A DNA stretch of 64,000 nt, taken from positions 1,302,001 to 1,366,000 of the forward strand of contig OW203770.1 of the NCBI GenBank assembly GCA_934045905.1. The letters are read 5' to 3'. Source of the DNA: Leuctra nigra. Taxonomy: Eukaryota; Arthropoda; Insecta; Plecoptera; Leuctridae. Below are positions 21,105 through 31,850 of the stretch, piece by piece. A program made the translations under genes and the position numbers. The stretch's first letter is position 1. Each line of letters begins with the position of its first letter. Under the pieces are notes generated by a model. The model was not told the origin of the DNA and searched no databases. It worked only from the letters and a program-made list of their open reading frames with translations.

Positions 21105-24100
21105 CTACCCTGACCTATTCCGGCTGTATTGCGTCGTGACGTCAGCACCCGCCGCAATGAGGCGATCCACTACATCTGTCTCTCTCTTACTCGTCGCCCA
21201 GAACAAGACCGTGTAACCCAGGACATCTCTCTCATTCACAAACTCAGCCCTCACTCTCTCATCCCTGATCGCAGCTAGCAGAGATTCAACTAGTGTCACG
21301 TGACCTTCCAGTATCGCCTCCATCAACACGTTCCTGCCCTGGCGACGCGGTGTTGTGACGTCAGATCCGATGGCAATGAGCAGGTCAACGACCTCACGAT
21401 GTCCCCGGCTGCATGCACAAAACAGGGCGGTGTTACCCCATCTGTCGTCTGCATTTACAAACTCTAGTTTATCACTCTCATCATTGAATAATGCTAGAAG
21501 TGACGTGACAACTGACGTCAGGCCCAGGTTGCAGGATATTAATAACTTGTCATGCGCAGTGATGTTTGAAGTAAGTATCAGGTCAGCGATGTCCTGGGGT
21601 TGCTCGGTGAATTGCGAAGGAACCACAGAGCGACGTCTTCTAACGACCCCAGTTCTATTCTTGATTGAAATCAACAATGTGTGTACAAGCTTCTCGTGAC
21701 CTCCGCGAGCTGCCCACATTAACTCCGTCCTGCCGTCGCTTTCTTCCGCCGAGAAGATGGCTCCTGAAGCGATCAGGATGTCGAATATGTCGCGGTATCC
21801 ATGCATACACGCCAACAACAAGGCCGTGTTGCCACATCTACCAAGCGTGTTTACAAACTCAGTTCTGTCTCTCCAATCATCGATTGCGACTAGAAGTGTT
21901 TTTACAACTGCCTTGTGGCCCATGCAAGTGGCCAACATCAAGCCTGACCAGTCGTTGCTGTCGACCATCTTGATATCAGCTCCAGCATTGACAAGCTCTT
22001 CAACACAAGCGTGGTGTCCATGGATACAAGCCGACAACAAGGCAGTGTTGTCACATTTATCACGTCTATTTACAAACTCGGTTCGCTCTCTTCCATCTTG
22101 GATAGCAGCTGACATGGATGTCACAACAGCGCTGTGACCTCTTTCAGAAGCTAACATTATTCCGGTTCTAGTATCTTTGTCTACTGCCCGGGCGTTAGCT
22201 CCTGCAGTGAGAAGTAGTTCAACGATCACGTGATGTCCATGCGTGCAGGCCAACAACAAGGCGCTGTTGCCATACTGATCGTGTCTGTTAATAAACTCGG
22301 TTCTATCCGGGTCGTCTTTGAATACAGTTAACAGCAATTTCACAACTGTGCTGTGACCTTTCTCGGCAGCAAGGATGACACCGGTCCTGCCAAGTCTATC
22401 TACTGCCTTGGCGATAGCTCCAGATGTGATTAGAAGATCAACGACAGGATGATATCCTTTGGAACAAGCCAGCAACAAGGCGTTATAGCCACCATCATCA
22501 GGGGTGTTAACATACTCGGTTCTGTCTCTATCAGCACTGATCGATTCCAGTATCTCTCGAACTACTGATGTCTTTCCATGTTCTGAAGCTATGATCAATG
22601 CGTTCTTGCCATGGTCGTCTCGAGCAATCAGAAGCTTCTTCACAGCTCTTCTGGCAAACCATGATCTGATTCCACTTGTTGCGTCAGACTCGTCATCTTG
22701 ACACATCGCTCTTCTGATCATCAGGCGAACTACTTCAAGACTTCCATGCTCGGCCGCTTCGTGGAGTATGGCATTGGAGTTAAAGTAACTGACATTTGAT
22801 TGTTGCAATCCGATCTTCTTTAGCACCGAATCAATGGATTTAGTTTGAGTTTTCCTAAATTTAATAAACATGTGCAAAACATTGGCATAATCATGTCTAA
22901 TTACAATATCCCAAACTTCATCATTATTAATCAATTGCTTCGTTGTTTTAAACACGGTTAAATCTATTCTGGAATGATTTAGTAATAATATATCCATCTC
23001 AGCCCACAGCTCTGAGGCATCTGCATATTGCACGGGCGTCCACTTCAGTACTTCATCTGTCACGTCCACTCTTGCATTGTGAGTTATTAGCAGTTTAATG
23101 ATTGAAATATTTTGTTTGTCTTCGGAAAGGTTATGTAAGCCGGCGATTACACCTAGATGAAGGGCAGTTCTTCCGCCCTTGTCGGTAGAGTTCACATCGA
23201 TTCCTTTACTCAACAAGTCTTCAACATTTGGCGTGTTTAAGTTCAAAACTGCTGTGTGTAGTTCGCTGCCTCGGGCGAGAATTCGATCAAAGATGTGGCG
23301 GACAACGCCAAATGTATCGCTGAGAAGATGCCTCGATGTGAACTCCGTGTTGCTATGGTAATTATCAGCAAACCAGAGAGCTGCATAATACTCGGCGAAC
23401 ACTCTGTGTAGAAACACCGGCTTACCGTCGACAACCCGGTCAATTATACCGGTCTTGTCAACTTTCATTTGAGAAATATAATCTTTGGTTTGTGCAATGT
23501 TAAGAGTTTGTAATACTGGAAAATCTGATTCATCAAAAAGAAGTAAAAGAGAAGCAGTGATGTGTTTCTGTACAAATGAATGTTTTTGATCTGCCAACAT
23601 ATCATCAAAATTAGTGTGGGTTTCTGGAAGTGATTTCTTTAAGTACGTTCGTCCCTTTTTGTCGACAAAAGTTTCAATCAGGTCAAGTAAATTTAAGCAC
23701 TCTGGGATAATGATTGTTTCCACGTTTGAAATGGAGTCTTGGTAAATCTCAGCTAACATTCTGGTTTGCAGTGGAATTCCTGTGAAATCCCTCTCCTTGT
23801 CATTGACAGACTGAGCAGTTATCTGAAGGATCTTGTCAATAAACTCATCGAGTTCTTCCTTGACAACACCTGGAACCGAACCCCAAAACTTGAGAAGAAA
23901 CAGCTTCTGATCTTCCAGTGTGAATTTATTAATACTTAGAGCCAGTGTTGACAGATGAGATTCCAGAGTATTTCTCATAGAATATCGGGAAGAGATCCAA
24001 ACTTTAGAAACTTTCGATCCGAGAATGTCGTTGATCAACGTCAAGCACTGATCTGTGTACGTCGGAGCCACCTCGTCGACTCCGTCCAGAAAGACCGCCA

Positions 24101-26255
24101 TCTTTCCAGAGTGACGTAACGCGAATCTAAACAATGCTCGGTCCAACTTGTCAACGCCAAGAGCTGACTCTAAGAATTCCTCTACTTTCAAGTCTTGGCT
24201 CTTTACTCTTGCAAATAAACTTGTGTAGTTATTGAGCGCAATGGAAACAACCCAAGTGTACGGGTGGCTCTGCTTTATTCTTTGAGCCTCGTGCATAAGA
24301 AGAGTTGTCTTTCCCATCCCGGGCTCAGCACTGACAAGGACAACTCTGTCTTCTGGATCTTGGACTGTATTTGATACGGTTTCATCAATATAATTGTTTA
24401 CATAATTAATATCTCCAATGGTCTTGACCCAAACGAACCTACCGTCAATCCTACAAAAGTAATGTATGTCTTTATGTGACATTTTTGCCGCCCTTTCATT
24501 GTCGTCTAAATCAACATAATTAAAAACAAGACCATCACTACTCTGCTGAAGCCTTTTGTAAATTCTTTGGTCTTGAGCTGGTACCAAATCATTAACATCT
24601 GACAGTGTAGCGCCGTGGATTATTATTCTTCCTGCAAAGTTCTTGTCTACAAGTATTTTATTTTTCACAATGTTCTTGCATTGCATTGTACGCGGCACGT
24701 AATACTCAATGTCTTCCTGCAGATTGTCTCCAATGACGAGGGATTCGCTTGCTATGATGGTTTCAAGCACATCTTTCAGCTCAGTTGATATCATTTGCAA
24801 GTCACTTCCAAGAATCATGCCAAGTGTTGTTATTTGACCTTGGAAGGTGATTCTCTTCTCTAGAATGGAGTCGATGGATTCTTGATGTAGTTGATTCAAG
24901 TTAAATAAATCTTGGATGAGTGTGAAGTTGGCTCCCATCTTCTCTTCAAGCTGTCTTGCAAACGAGTCCCCAGGTGGCGACACCAGCACGATCCTCTTAT
25001 CTTTATTCTCCTGAAGTACTTGTGATATCTCTGTACAGATTCCATCCAGCTCCTGATTGGCTGTTTCCTCACTGACAACAACTAGTAGATGTTTTTTGCC
25101 TTGTCTCCATGACGTCATCACAGAGTGGCGTTGTTTCAGTAGACATCTTGCTCCTACAAATATGCAGGAGTCTTTCCGAGTCTCGAGAAACTGCAGGACT
25201 TTGTTTGTGGTTATTCTGACTGATTCTTCGGCGACGACATTGACAAGGGAATGTTGATCAGCGCATGCGTCCTTCAGACTTGCAGTGGAGTCCTCCAGGA
25301 ACTTGACGTCCAGAGCAAACTTCTCCTCCTCCTCCAGAACCAATGACGTCACAACTGGCAACAGCGCCTCCGCTTGAGCGTCATGCAGAGCTTGACTGAG
25401 AATATCGCTCTTCTGATCGAGAATAATTCCCTCGCCTCTGTGCCATGTCTTAAATGCATCCTTGACCCTTTGAAGCATTAATTCAAAGTACTCTTCGCCA
25501 TGATTCTTACAATACTCTTTCAGTTCAGTCTTGATGACGTCATCCAGCTGGTCTTCACTCGGCTGTCCGGTGAACAACTTGACTCTTCTCAGGAAGTCTT
25601 TGATATCTTCTTCATCGGTGCTTATCAGCTGTGACAGCGGTTTTTTCTGCTTCTCTTTTATCTTGTTCCTCCTTTCTATATCCTCATTCCTCTTCTCGAC
25701 TTCCTTCTTCACTTCCTGGTTAAAGCTCTGGACAACGTCTTCTGTGAAGTTGGTTTTAACCTCATTCAGCTTGATGTACTCGTCAACCGGGCTGGGCAGG
25801 TCACGTGTCTCCAGATTCTCCTTCCAAGACACCAACTCAGCGTTCGTAAATATCACAAACTCACACGAGTCAAAGTCACCGTTGAAAAATTCTACGCCAT
25901 CCCCTTTCGAAAACATTTCCTTAATATTCGCGAAAGCTTCATAATATTTAGAGAGTTTAAGTTCATTGCCACAAATCAATGAGTCCCTATTTACCTTGGC
26001 CTTGTGATTGGTTGGGTCTTTATGTTTGAGTTGAATGTAACAGGTGTTTATTGCGTCATGGTCTGCTGAGAACTGCAACACGATGTCGTCCAAGGCGCCT
26101 GCGCAGTCGATGTTTGACGCCAGTTGGAAGTCACGGCCAGTGTTGATGGCGCGCAGGAAGGTCACGGCGGCCATCTTGATCTCGTATTCTGTTCCAAGGT
26201 CATTAGCGGCACCAGGCCGCCTCTCATGTCTCCGTTTGCCGTCGTTGCCTGGCAA
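21105..26255 (-). CDS. PD-(D/E)xK-like / NACHT NTPase / ankyrin-repeat protein (STAND type)
   Basis: About 1715 codons without a break. Residues 20-135 look like a PD-(D/E)xK nuclease fold: GTEYE near 21, DDIVLQF at 56-62 and QLKHK at 75-79, spaced like the acidic and (E/Q)xK catalytic blocks. This start is shared by many insect NACHT-ankyrin proteins. A helical, charged region follows, then a NACHT-type NTPase with Walker A GMGKTT near 645 and Walker B FLDGVDE near 720. About 16 ankyrin repeats fill 995-1716; most form a two-repeat unit with an R-x-EFVN linker. The frame opens at TTG directly after a TTTCAG acceptor (26256-26261), so a short upstream exon probably supplies the start; the first internal ATG would remove GTEYE. 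It may be an intracellular sensor that triggers a nuclease, but this is inferred from architecture. Confidence 0.75.
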   Translation of the reverse strand: MPGNDGKRRHERRPGAANDLGTEYEIKMAAVTFLRAINTGRDFQLASNIDCAGALDDIVLQFSADHDAINTCYIQLKHKDPTNHKAKVNRDSLICGNELKLSKYYEAFANIKEMFSKGDGVEFFNGDFDSCEFVIFTNAELVSWKENLETRDLPSPVDEYIKLNEVKTNFTEDVVQSFNQEVKKEVEKRNEDIERRNKIKEKQKKPLSQLISTDEEDIKDFLRRVKLFTGQPSEDQLDDVIKTELKEYCKNHGEEYFELMLQRVKDAFKTWHRGEGIILDQKSDILSQALHDAQAEALLPVVTSLVLEEEEKFALDVKFLEDSTASLKDACADQHSLVNVVAEESVRITTNKVLQFLETRKDSCIFVGARCLLKQRHSVMTSWRQGKKHLLVVVSEETANQELDGICTEISQVLQENKDKRIVLVSPPGDSFARQLEEKMGANFTLIQDLFNLNQLHQESIDSILEKRITFQGQITTLGMILGSDLQMISTELKDVLETIIASESLVIGDNLQEDIEYYVPRTMQCKNIVKNKILVDKNFAGRIIIHGATLSDVNDLVPAQDQRIYKRLQQSSDGLVFNYVDLDDNERAAKMSHKDIHYFCRIDGRFVWVKTIGDINYVNNYIDETVSNTVQDPEDRVVLVSAEPGMGKTTLLMHEAQRIKQSHPYTWVVSIALNNYTSLFARVKSQDLKVEEFLESALGVDKLDRALFRFALRHSGKMAVFLDGVDEVAPTYTDQCLTLINDILGSKVSKVWISSRYSMRNTLESHLSTLALSINKFTLEDQKLFLLKFWGSVPGVVKEELDEFIDKILQITAQSVNDKERDFTGIPLQTRMLAEIYQDSISNVETIIIPECLNLLDLIETFVDKKGRTYLKKSLPETHTNFDDMLADQKHSFVQKHITASLLLLFDESDFPVLQTLNIAQTKDYISQMKVDKTGIIDRVVDGKPVFLHRVFAEYYAALWFADNYHSNTEFTSRHLLSDTFGVVRHIFDRILARGSELHTAVLNLNTPNVEDLLSKGIDVNSTDKGGRTALHLGVIAGLHNLSEDKQNISIIKLLITHNARVDVTDEVLKWTPVQYADASELWAEMDILLLNHSRIDLTVFKTTKQLINNDEVWDIVIRHDYANVLHMFIKFRKTQTKSIDSVLKKIGLQQSNVSYFNSNAILHEAAEHGSLEVVRLMIRRAMCQDDESDATSGIRSWFARRAVKKLLIARDDHGKNALIIASEHGKTSVVREILESISADRDRTEYVNTPDDGGYNALLLACSKGYHPVVDLLITSGAIAKAVDRLGRTGVILAAEKGHSTVVKLLLTVFKDDPDRTEFINRHDQYGNSALLLACTHGHHVIVELLLTAGANARAVDKDTRTGIMLASERGHSAVVTSMSAAIQDGRERTEFVNRRDKCDNTALLSACIHGHHACVEELVNAGADIKMVDSNDWSGLMLATCMGHKAVVKTLLVAIDDWRDRTEFVNTLGRCGNTALLLACMHGYRDIFDILIASGAIFSAEESDGRTELMWAARGGHEKLVHTLLISIKNRTGVVRRRRSVVPSQFTEQPQDIADLILTSNITAHDKLLISCNLGLTSVVTSLLALFNDESDKLEFVNADDRWGNTALFCACSRGHREVVDLLIAIGSDVTTPRRQGRNVLMEAILEGHVTLVESLLAAIRDERVRAEFVNERDVLGYTVLFWATSKRETDVVDRLIAAGADVTTQYSRNRSG

Positions 26256-28813
26256 CTGAAATCATCCGGAAGTTTAAATCAAGGTTTTGAAATTATTACA
26301 AAGTTTATCTTGTTTGTGGATGAGATTGTTCCCTCAGAATATAATATTTGAAATATTACTTATTATGTAATAACTTTATAATTCCAGTTTCTGCTGGAAT
26401 CCGATGCACAACCATGACGTATCATTGCTTCAATTCAAGTTGATTCCAAAAGAGTCGGGAAGTTGAAAGTTGTACAATAGAGTCCCTGCAGTGATTGTCA
26501 AAGATGCAGTTTGTGTAAAATAGGATTTTAATAAGCGAGCAAAAATAACTCAAATTTTAAAAGTTAGGACGTGCTAAAAATTCACCCACTAATGGAGAGT
26601 TTTTTTTCGCATTTTTGAGAAATTAGATTATTAATGATTATTGTGTAGAATTGTTTTTTCTTTACAACAAACCAAATTGCATTGAAAAAGCTGATCAAAT
26701 TTTGACAGAGATTATCTCAAAGCACGCTAATTCTTCATTTAGGTACCCTTTTTTCAGCATTGGCTGAATATAATGTGTTGATTTTATTATGTAGGTATAC
26801 TCAACTATAGTGTGTTGACCAAGTTAAGTAGAAGTGTGTTAATATCTTTAGAAATAAAATTAACAAAAAATAAAAACCACTCAAAATGAATGAAAAATAT
26901 AACATTTTATTTAATTAATGACAAGAAAAATAATTTAGATAGACAAATTTTGATCTGCTTATAATCTGCATCAAAATATCAACCCTACTTGTTCAGACGT
27001 GTGTACATGAAGTGTGCATTTGTTGCATACTCTTTGTAGAAATCACCTACGAACAAAAATAATTTTTAAAAAAAGGAAAATTAATTTAAAATCACATGTT
27101 AAAATTCATAGATTTGGTATTATTTCTAATATATAGAAATAATAATGAGGCACGTACGTTCGTCGAGAAAATATTGATGCCTCCTCAGAAAAACGTTAGG
27201 TTTTATTGACCATGCGTTCAAACCCCAGCGCCAAGAATGAAATAAATAAGCAAAAATGTTGGGAGATGATCTTCAACTCTTTCATTTCTCATTGGCCGAT
27301 GTCTAAATTTACTCAAAATAGCTCGGAATTATAACCAAGTTGCGTAAATTAATATTTCGACTTTTGACGCCATGCTAAACTAGGTGAGCTTCCTTCTCAC
27401 AGCCTAGGCGGCTCTGAATCATAAAATCAGAAAATAAAGAATCATAAAATGTTATTTAACTTGCAACTCCTGTCTTATAGCGAGGTTTCTATTTATTTAT
27501 TTCCGAGAATGAACAAAATTTTAACACAGGAGGTATAGGGAAATCATTTAGTTTTTGGTTTATAACTTTTAAAATAGCACACGTTGGTATTGTTTTCAAT
27601 TTTTTTCCTAATAGAATGTCCAACTATCTAGAAAACAGTTTTTAGAAAAAATTTTAAACCTGAGTAAAATTCAAAACTTAAAAATAGCATGGAAATCGTC
27701 ATGATTTTAATGGCCTAGCTAGATAAAACTACATGTTAAAAATAGGAATTTAGAACTACAATATCTCAAAATCTAGACACGAGAAGTCGTTCATATTTCA
27801 CAGTATCGTGTAAACAGTGATTATTGATACCTCTGCCAAAAAATAAGATCATTTGGAAGATGTGACTGAACAGTTGAGCTACCGTAACTGGTTTTCTTGT
27901 CAGCAAATCGCTTCAACTTACTTGCTGTTGTTGTGTGTTGGTTTCAGGATGGCTGCTCGTTGATGCTGGAGACTGCATCGTAGTTGCTCTGGATGACAAG
28001 AGACAAACATTCACATTACTTCAAGTATCACATTCTGTTTGTAGGAAGAAGATCAGGAGGATCAAAAGACGGCTGGGTAGTGAGTTTAACCACGAAGAGT
28101 TTTTTAATCGACTTTTATCAATAGGCGAGTTGGAGATGTTTCGTGATGTGTAATTGATATGAGAAGAATCGTGGTGAAAAATAAGGAAGAATTAGGATGT
28201 AGAATTACAGGTATGTGTTTAATATCTTTGAATTGTCCAGTTGAACACAGGCTGATAATCTGTCTTTGGTCGATGTTTCTTCGTAATTCACAGAACCTTT
28301 TCAAGAAAGTAAAGCATTTTCTTATTAAAGTGTCATATGAAACATTAGAGCGATCTTTTGTGAACACTTACGACACAAACCGCATTATTGTAGTCAACAC
28401 CACTATAAAGATATTTGTACTGAAAGGTAACCCCTTTCTTTACTGGGACGTAAAATGGCGTACACCGTGGGCTTGTAGGCTAGTCAGATCAAACCTATGC
28501 ATCAAACTGGTCACGTGGGGATGAGTCGCCTTAAATTGATCTCCATATGTCCTCAATACATGGTAAAAATGTCAAACATGTAGGTCAAGTACTTCCTGAG
28601 AAAAAGGTACATAAACAAACTTAAAATTAACATTGTTAGTATAGGGCGTACAATCTTATATATAAATCTTTATTCACAATAAAATAAAGTCTGCCTTTGT
28701 ACATAAAGGTTGTAAACACACAGAATAACAATCAATAAAATAATACATTAATTTGATATAAAACATAAATGAAAATGATTTGATTAAACAGAAAAGGAAA
28801 ATCTAACTAACAA
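26256..28813. other. Gene-free stretch upstream of the NACHT gene
   Basis: A missing first exon of the NACHT-ankyrin gene should lie here or further right, but I could not identify it. Position 27420-27860 is a copy of the family C repeat seen at 58840-59200 and 59690-60130 (AACACAGGAGGTATAGGGAA and CACGTTGGTATTGTTTTCAA). The rest is AT-rich with no recognisable gene. From about 28660 to 28813 lies the 3' untranslated part of the R2-type element. Confidence 0.45.
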
Positions 28814-31800
28814 CTAATTACTATAACAATGGTTTCTAAATATTTGAATTGAACCCTTTAGGGACAATAAAACTATGTTATAAATTATCTTTAAACTTAA
28901 CTTAAAACGTTTACAAAACTTAACAAAGAAATCTGAAATGGTGCCACGAGCCCCGACCCACAAGCCAATCACTTCAATGTCTTTAAGTGCATATTTCTCC
29001 TTAAAGTATTCAATAGTTGGCTCATAAATGGTCTTCTTCTCCTCGTGCACTTCTTCGGGCTGCCCTTTGTGTGTTTCAAATCTCACAGTGGGGTCGAGGA
29101 TGTAGCCTTGAAGAGATGTTCTGTTGATGGCAATTATGTCGATTCTTCTGTTGCTTCCATTTGCAGAGACACCAGCGACTTCTTCATATACCTCAAGACC
29201 TTTCTGCTTCAGGCTATTCGCTAGTAGCGTCCTGATGTTATGATGCCGAGTGTTTCGTAGTAGCTCTCCATAGGGACAGAAGCCTAGGACATGGGGAAGG
29301 GTTTCTTTCTCGTTGTCGCAGTGACGACAACGGGTTCCGTCCAGGCTTCGTCCATGAAGAGCTCTCACAGGGGCGGTGTTAGTTGTAAACTTCAGAGCTT
29401 CACGCCATTCTGAAGATGATAGTCCTCCTTTTGTTGTGATCCATTTATTAGCAGGTGTATATTCTTCATAAAGAATTGCGCCGCTTCCCTTCTGCACCAG
29501 AGCACACCACTTCCCATATTCTCTTTGCCGCAAAGTTTCTCGGATGCTTTTGCTACATAATTTAATTGGTTTTGATGTGCTCGCAGAAGATGTCTTGGAC
29601 TGATCGGTGTTGATTTCGAGTTTCTTTAAGCAGTATGCCATCTCCTCGGGTATGTTTCTTGTTGCAATTACATACGGCTCTTGAGACTTTTCCAGGACTT
29701 GACAGATGTTGTGATGCTGTATGAAGGCCTCCCACTTAGCTCTGAATGTACCCAATCCTTTACATTTCCTAGCAGAATACAACATGCTATCGGGAGTGTC
29801 GCCAGGCAATGACAGAATCTCTTTGATAGTGCTCCTTACTAGCTTATCTAGATCTTCTAGATATCCCATCGGAAGTTTCTTCAGAGGTGCGTTCTGGAGA
29901 GGATAAATCAGAGTTGGCCAGATATACTGATTTAAAATGTTTAATTTCTGATCTGCCATTAACAAAGGAGAAGTACATAAAGTATTGAGCTTGGATTTGA
30001 GCTCATTAATCACGGATCCGAAGTTTGTTACCAATAGATTATTAAAGTTAACTCCAAGATAACGGATTGATTCATCTATGGAAATACTTTTAATAGAAGT
30101 GCTCTCATCAATTAATATTTCTTGTTCTTGTAACTTCCCCTTCTCAATAACAATAGCAACTGATTTATCAGGATTCAATTTCAGACCAAGCTCTTGAAGC
30201 CGTTGCTTAGCCATGCTGGCTAGCGTTGCAGCTGAAAGGTTATCCTTCCCTATAATGACGATGTCATCAGCAAATCCCAACACAGTTAAGTTGTCCAAAT
30301 GATCTACCAAGTTGTATCCGTAAAATTCAGAAACGTCATTTTCCGAGAGCTCATCCAAAACATGGTCAGTTGCAAGATTGTAAAGGGCTGGTGAAAGTGG
30401 CGCTCCTTGCATAACACCACAGTTCAAGGCAATTGGCTTAGTTGTTTCATTGTTTGCCTCAATTCTAGTCGTATTACCGGTTTGCAACTCAATTATCATG
30501 TCTTGGATACAGGTAGGTATTGATGTGGATCGTAATGTCGATATCAGGTGCTTATGGCCAACATTATCAAATGCTTTGGAAATGTCTAGGAAAATCAGTG
30601 TAGCATCGTTCTTTTCTCTTTTGCACTTTTCTAAGATGGCAGAAACAATTGATATGTTCAGATGGGTACCTGGTGATCTAACAAATCCTCTCTGGTGTAT
30701 GTTAAATGACTCGTAATATCGAAACATCTTGTCCAGAACTCTCTCAATAATTCTTCTTAGAACGGAGAAAATAGTGATTGGCCTCCAATTCCCTGGACTA
30801 TTAGTGTCTCCACCCTTGAAAATCAAAATTGTTCGGGCTTTCTTGAAACTGTCTGGTACCCAACCTTTCTTTAACATGGTCGTCGCGATCAATGAAAGTA
30901 TTTTCACTACTCTTTGAGACTTAACTACTCTCATCAGGACTCTGTCTATACCAGAAGCTGTATCGATTCGTATAGATTTCATGGCATCCTCTATGTGAGC
31001 TTCTGAAATACACGGGTCAAATGATTCGTCAATCAATCTCCTTTCTTCCGGAGTGTACTTGGAGGTGTATTCTTGTCTAACCTCGTCATTTGGCTGTGCG
31101 AATCTGTCACTGAATGCTTGGTATAATCTGTCACTCCCAATGCGACATTGAGGATTATCGCCTTTCAATATCATGTTAACAGCTTTCTTTCGCTGATTAT
31201 AGTATAGATATTGAGCTTTCTGATATTGATACTTTTCTTGTCGCTTTTCTCTATCCTTCTTAGATCTCTTCTGCGGATTTGATGAGTCTTTGTATCTTCG
31301 GTCATTGTTTTTGTAGGATTTATCTTTTCTTGCTCGAAAGTAGCGAGTGGCCGGATGTTCTGGACCTGGTAGATACTGTATTGCTTGAGATAAGAAGGTA
31401 GATAGCTCAGTTACCTTATTGCTGAATTCCTCGAATGTGTCCTCGTCTACCGAGAACTCGGCAATCCTCTTCTCAAGCTCAGCATGTAAAAACTCTTCGT
31501 TGGCTTTCTTCACTCCAGCGTTATGTGACAAACCTTCGGCTGCTTCTTCACTAGAAGTTTCATCCTTCTTCATTCCAAAGTAAGGATCCGTTGATTTACT
31601 AGGAGGTGACTTTGAGTTGTACTTGCCGTTGATGAGGTCACGGTGTTGCTCTGGATGAGCGCGGGTGATGTGAGTTCTCACTCTCTTGTATAGTTTCCCA
31701 CAATGTGGACATGGCTCTAGAGTTGACGCAATTTGAGATGTAACAGATTCTTGGGACATTCTAAAGACTTTGATTACAGTACTTGTAAAGAATGCTTCAA

Positions 31801-31850
31801 GGAGGCTTGATACGATTTTTTCTCCTCAATGTTATTTCTTGCATAAATAT
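28660..31850 (-). mobile_element. R2/NeSL-type (restriction-like endonuclease) non-LTR retrotransposon
   Basis: A single-ORF element on the minus strand with ORF 31759-28814 and a short 3' region to about 28660. Outer limits are estimates; no poly(A) or repeated tail is evident. The flanks are not rDNA-like as far as I can see. Confidence 0.65.
28814..31759 (-). CDS. R2/NeSL-type retrotransposon protein: zinc finger, reverse transcriptase, restriction-like endonuclease
   Basis: The 981-aa frame is intact. It has an N-terminal C2H2 finger (CPHCGKLYKRVRTHITRAH, about 17-35), a basic Lys/Arg-rich region (about 140-195) and a reverse transcriptase (about 290-560). The RT carries NWRPITIFSVLRRIIERV, FLDISKAFD, GVMQGAPLSP and the active site FADD near 496. 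A CCHC knuckle follows (CRHC, then H and C, about 808-825), and then the restriction-like nuclease with RRIDIIAI and LDPTVRFE (about 870-895). This order defines the R2/NeSL/R4 group, which nicks a defined target and primes reverse transcription there. The start ATG at 31759 precedes the finger directly. The clade cannot be fixed without a tree. Confidence 0.85.
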   Translation of the reverse strand: MSQESVTSQIASTLEPCPHCGKLYKRVRTHITRAHPEQHRDLINGKYNSKSPPSKSTDPYFGMKKDETSSEEAAEGLSHNAGVKKANEEFLHAELEKRIAEFSVDEDTFEEFSNKVTELSTFLSQAIQYLPGPEHPATRYFRARKDKSYKNNDRRYKDSSNPQKRSKKDREKRQEKYQYQKAQYLYYNQRKKAVNMILKGDNPQCRIGSDRLYQAFSDRFAQPNDEVRQEYTSKYTPEERRLIDESFDPCISEAHIEDAMKSIRIDTASGIDRVLMRVVKSQRVVKILSLIATTMLKKGWVPDSFKKARTILIFKGGDTNSPGNWRPITIFSVLRRIIERVLDKMFRYYESFNIHQRGFVRSPGTHLNISIVSAILEKCKREKNDATLIFLDISKAFDNVGHKHLISTLRSTSIPTCIQDMIIELQTGNTTRIEANNETTKPIALNCGVMQGAPLSPALYNLATDHVLDELSENDVSEFYGYNLVDHLDNLTVLGFADDIVIIGKDNLSAATLASMAKQRLQELGLKLNPDKSVAIVIEKGKLQEQEILIDESTSIKSISIDESIRYLGVNFNNLLVTNFGSVINELKSKLNTLCTSPLLMADQKLNILNQYIWPTLIYPLQNAPLKKLPMGYLEDLDKLVRSTIKEILSLPGDTPDSMLYSARKCKGLGTFRAKWEAFIQHHNICQVLEKSQEPYVIATRNIPEEMAYCLKKLEINTDQSKTSSASTSKPIKLCSKSIRETLRQREYGKWCALVQKGSGAILYEEYTPANKWITTKGGLSSSEWREALKFTTNTAPVRALHGRSLDGTRCRHCDNEKETLPHVLGFCPYGELLRNTRHHNIRTLLANSLKQKGLEVYEEVAGVSANGSNRRIDIIAINRTSLQGYILDPTVRFETHKGQPEEVHEEKKTIYEPTIEYFKEKYALKDIEVIGLWVGARGTISDFFVKFCKRFKLSLKIIYNIVLLSLKGSIQIFRNHCYSN

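Noticed and set aside
21355..26351. Plus-strand frames opposite the NACHT-ankyrin gene
   Set aside because: Antisense shadows without recognisable domains.
28159..28524. 121-codon frame
   Set aside because: No domain, unusual composition, and no splice or transcript signal.
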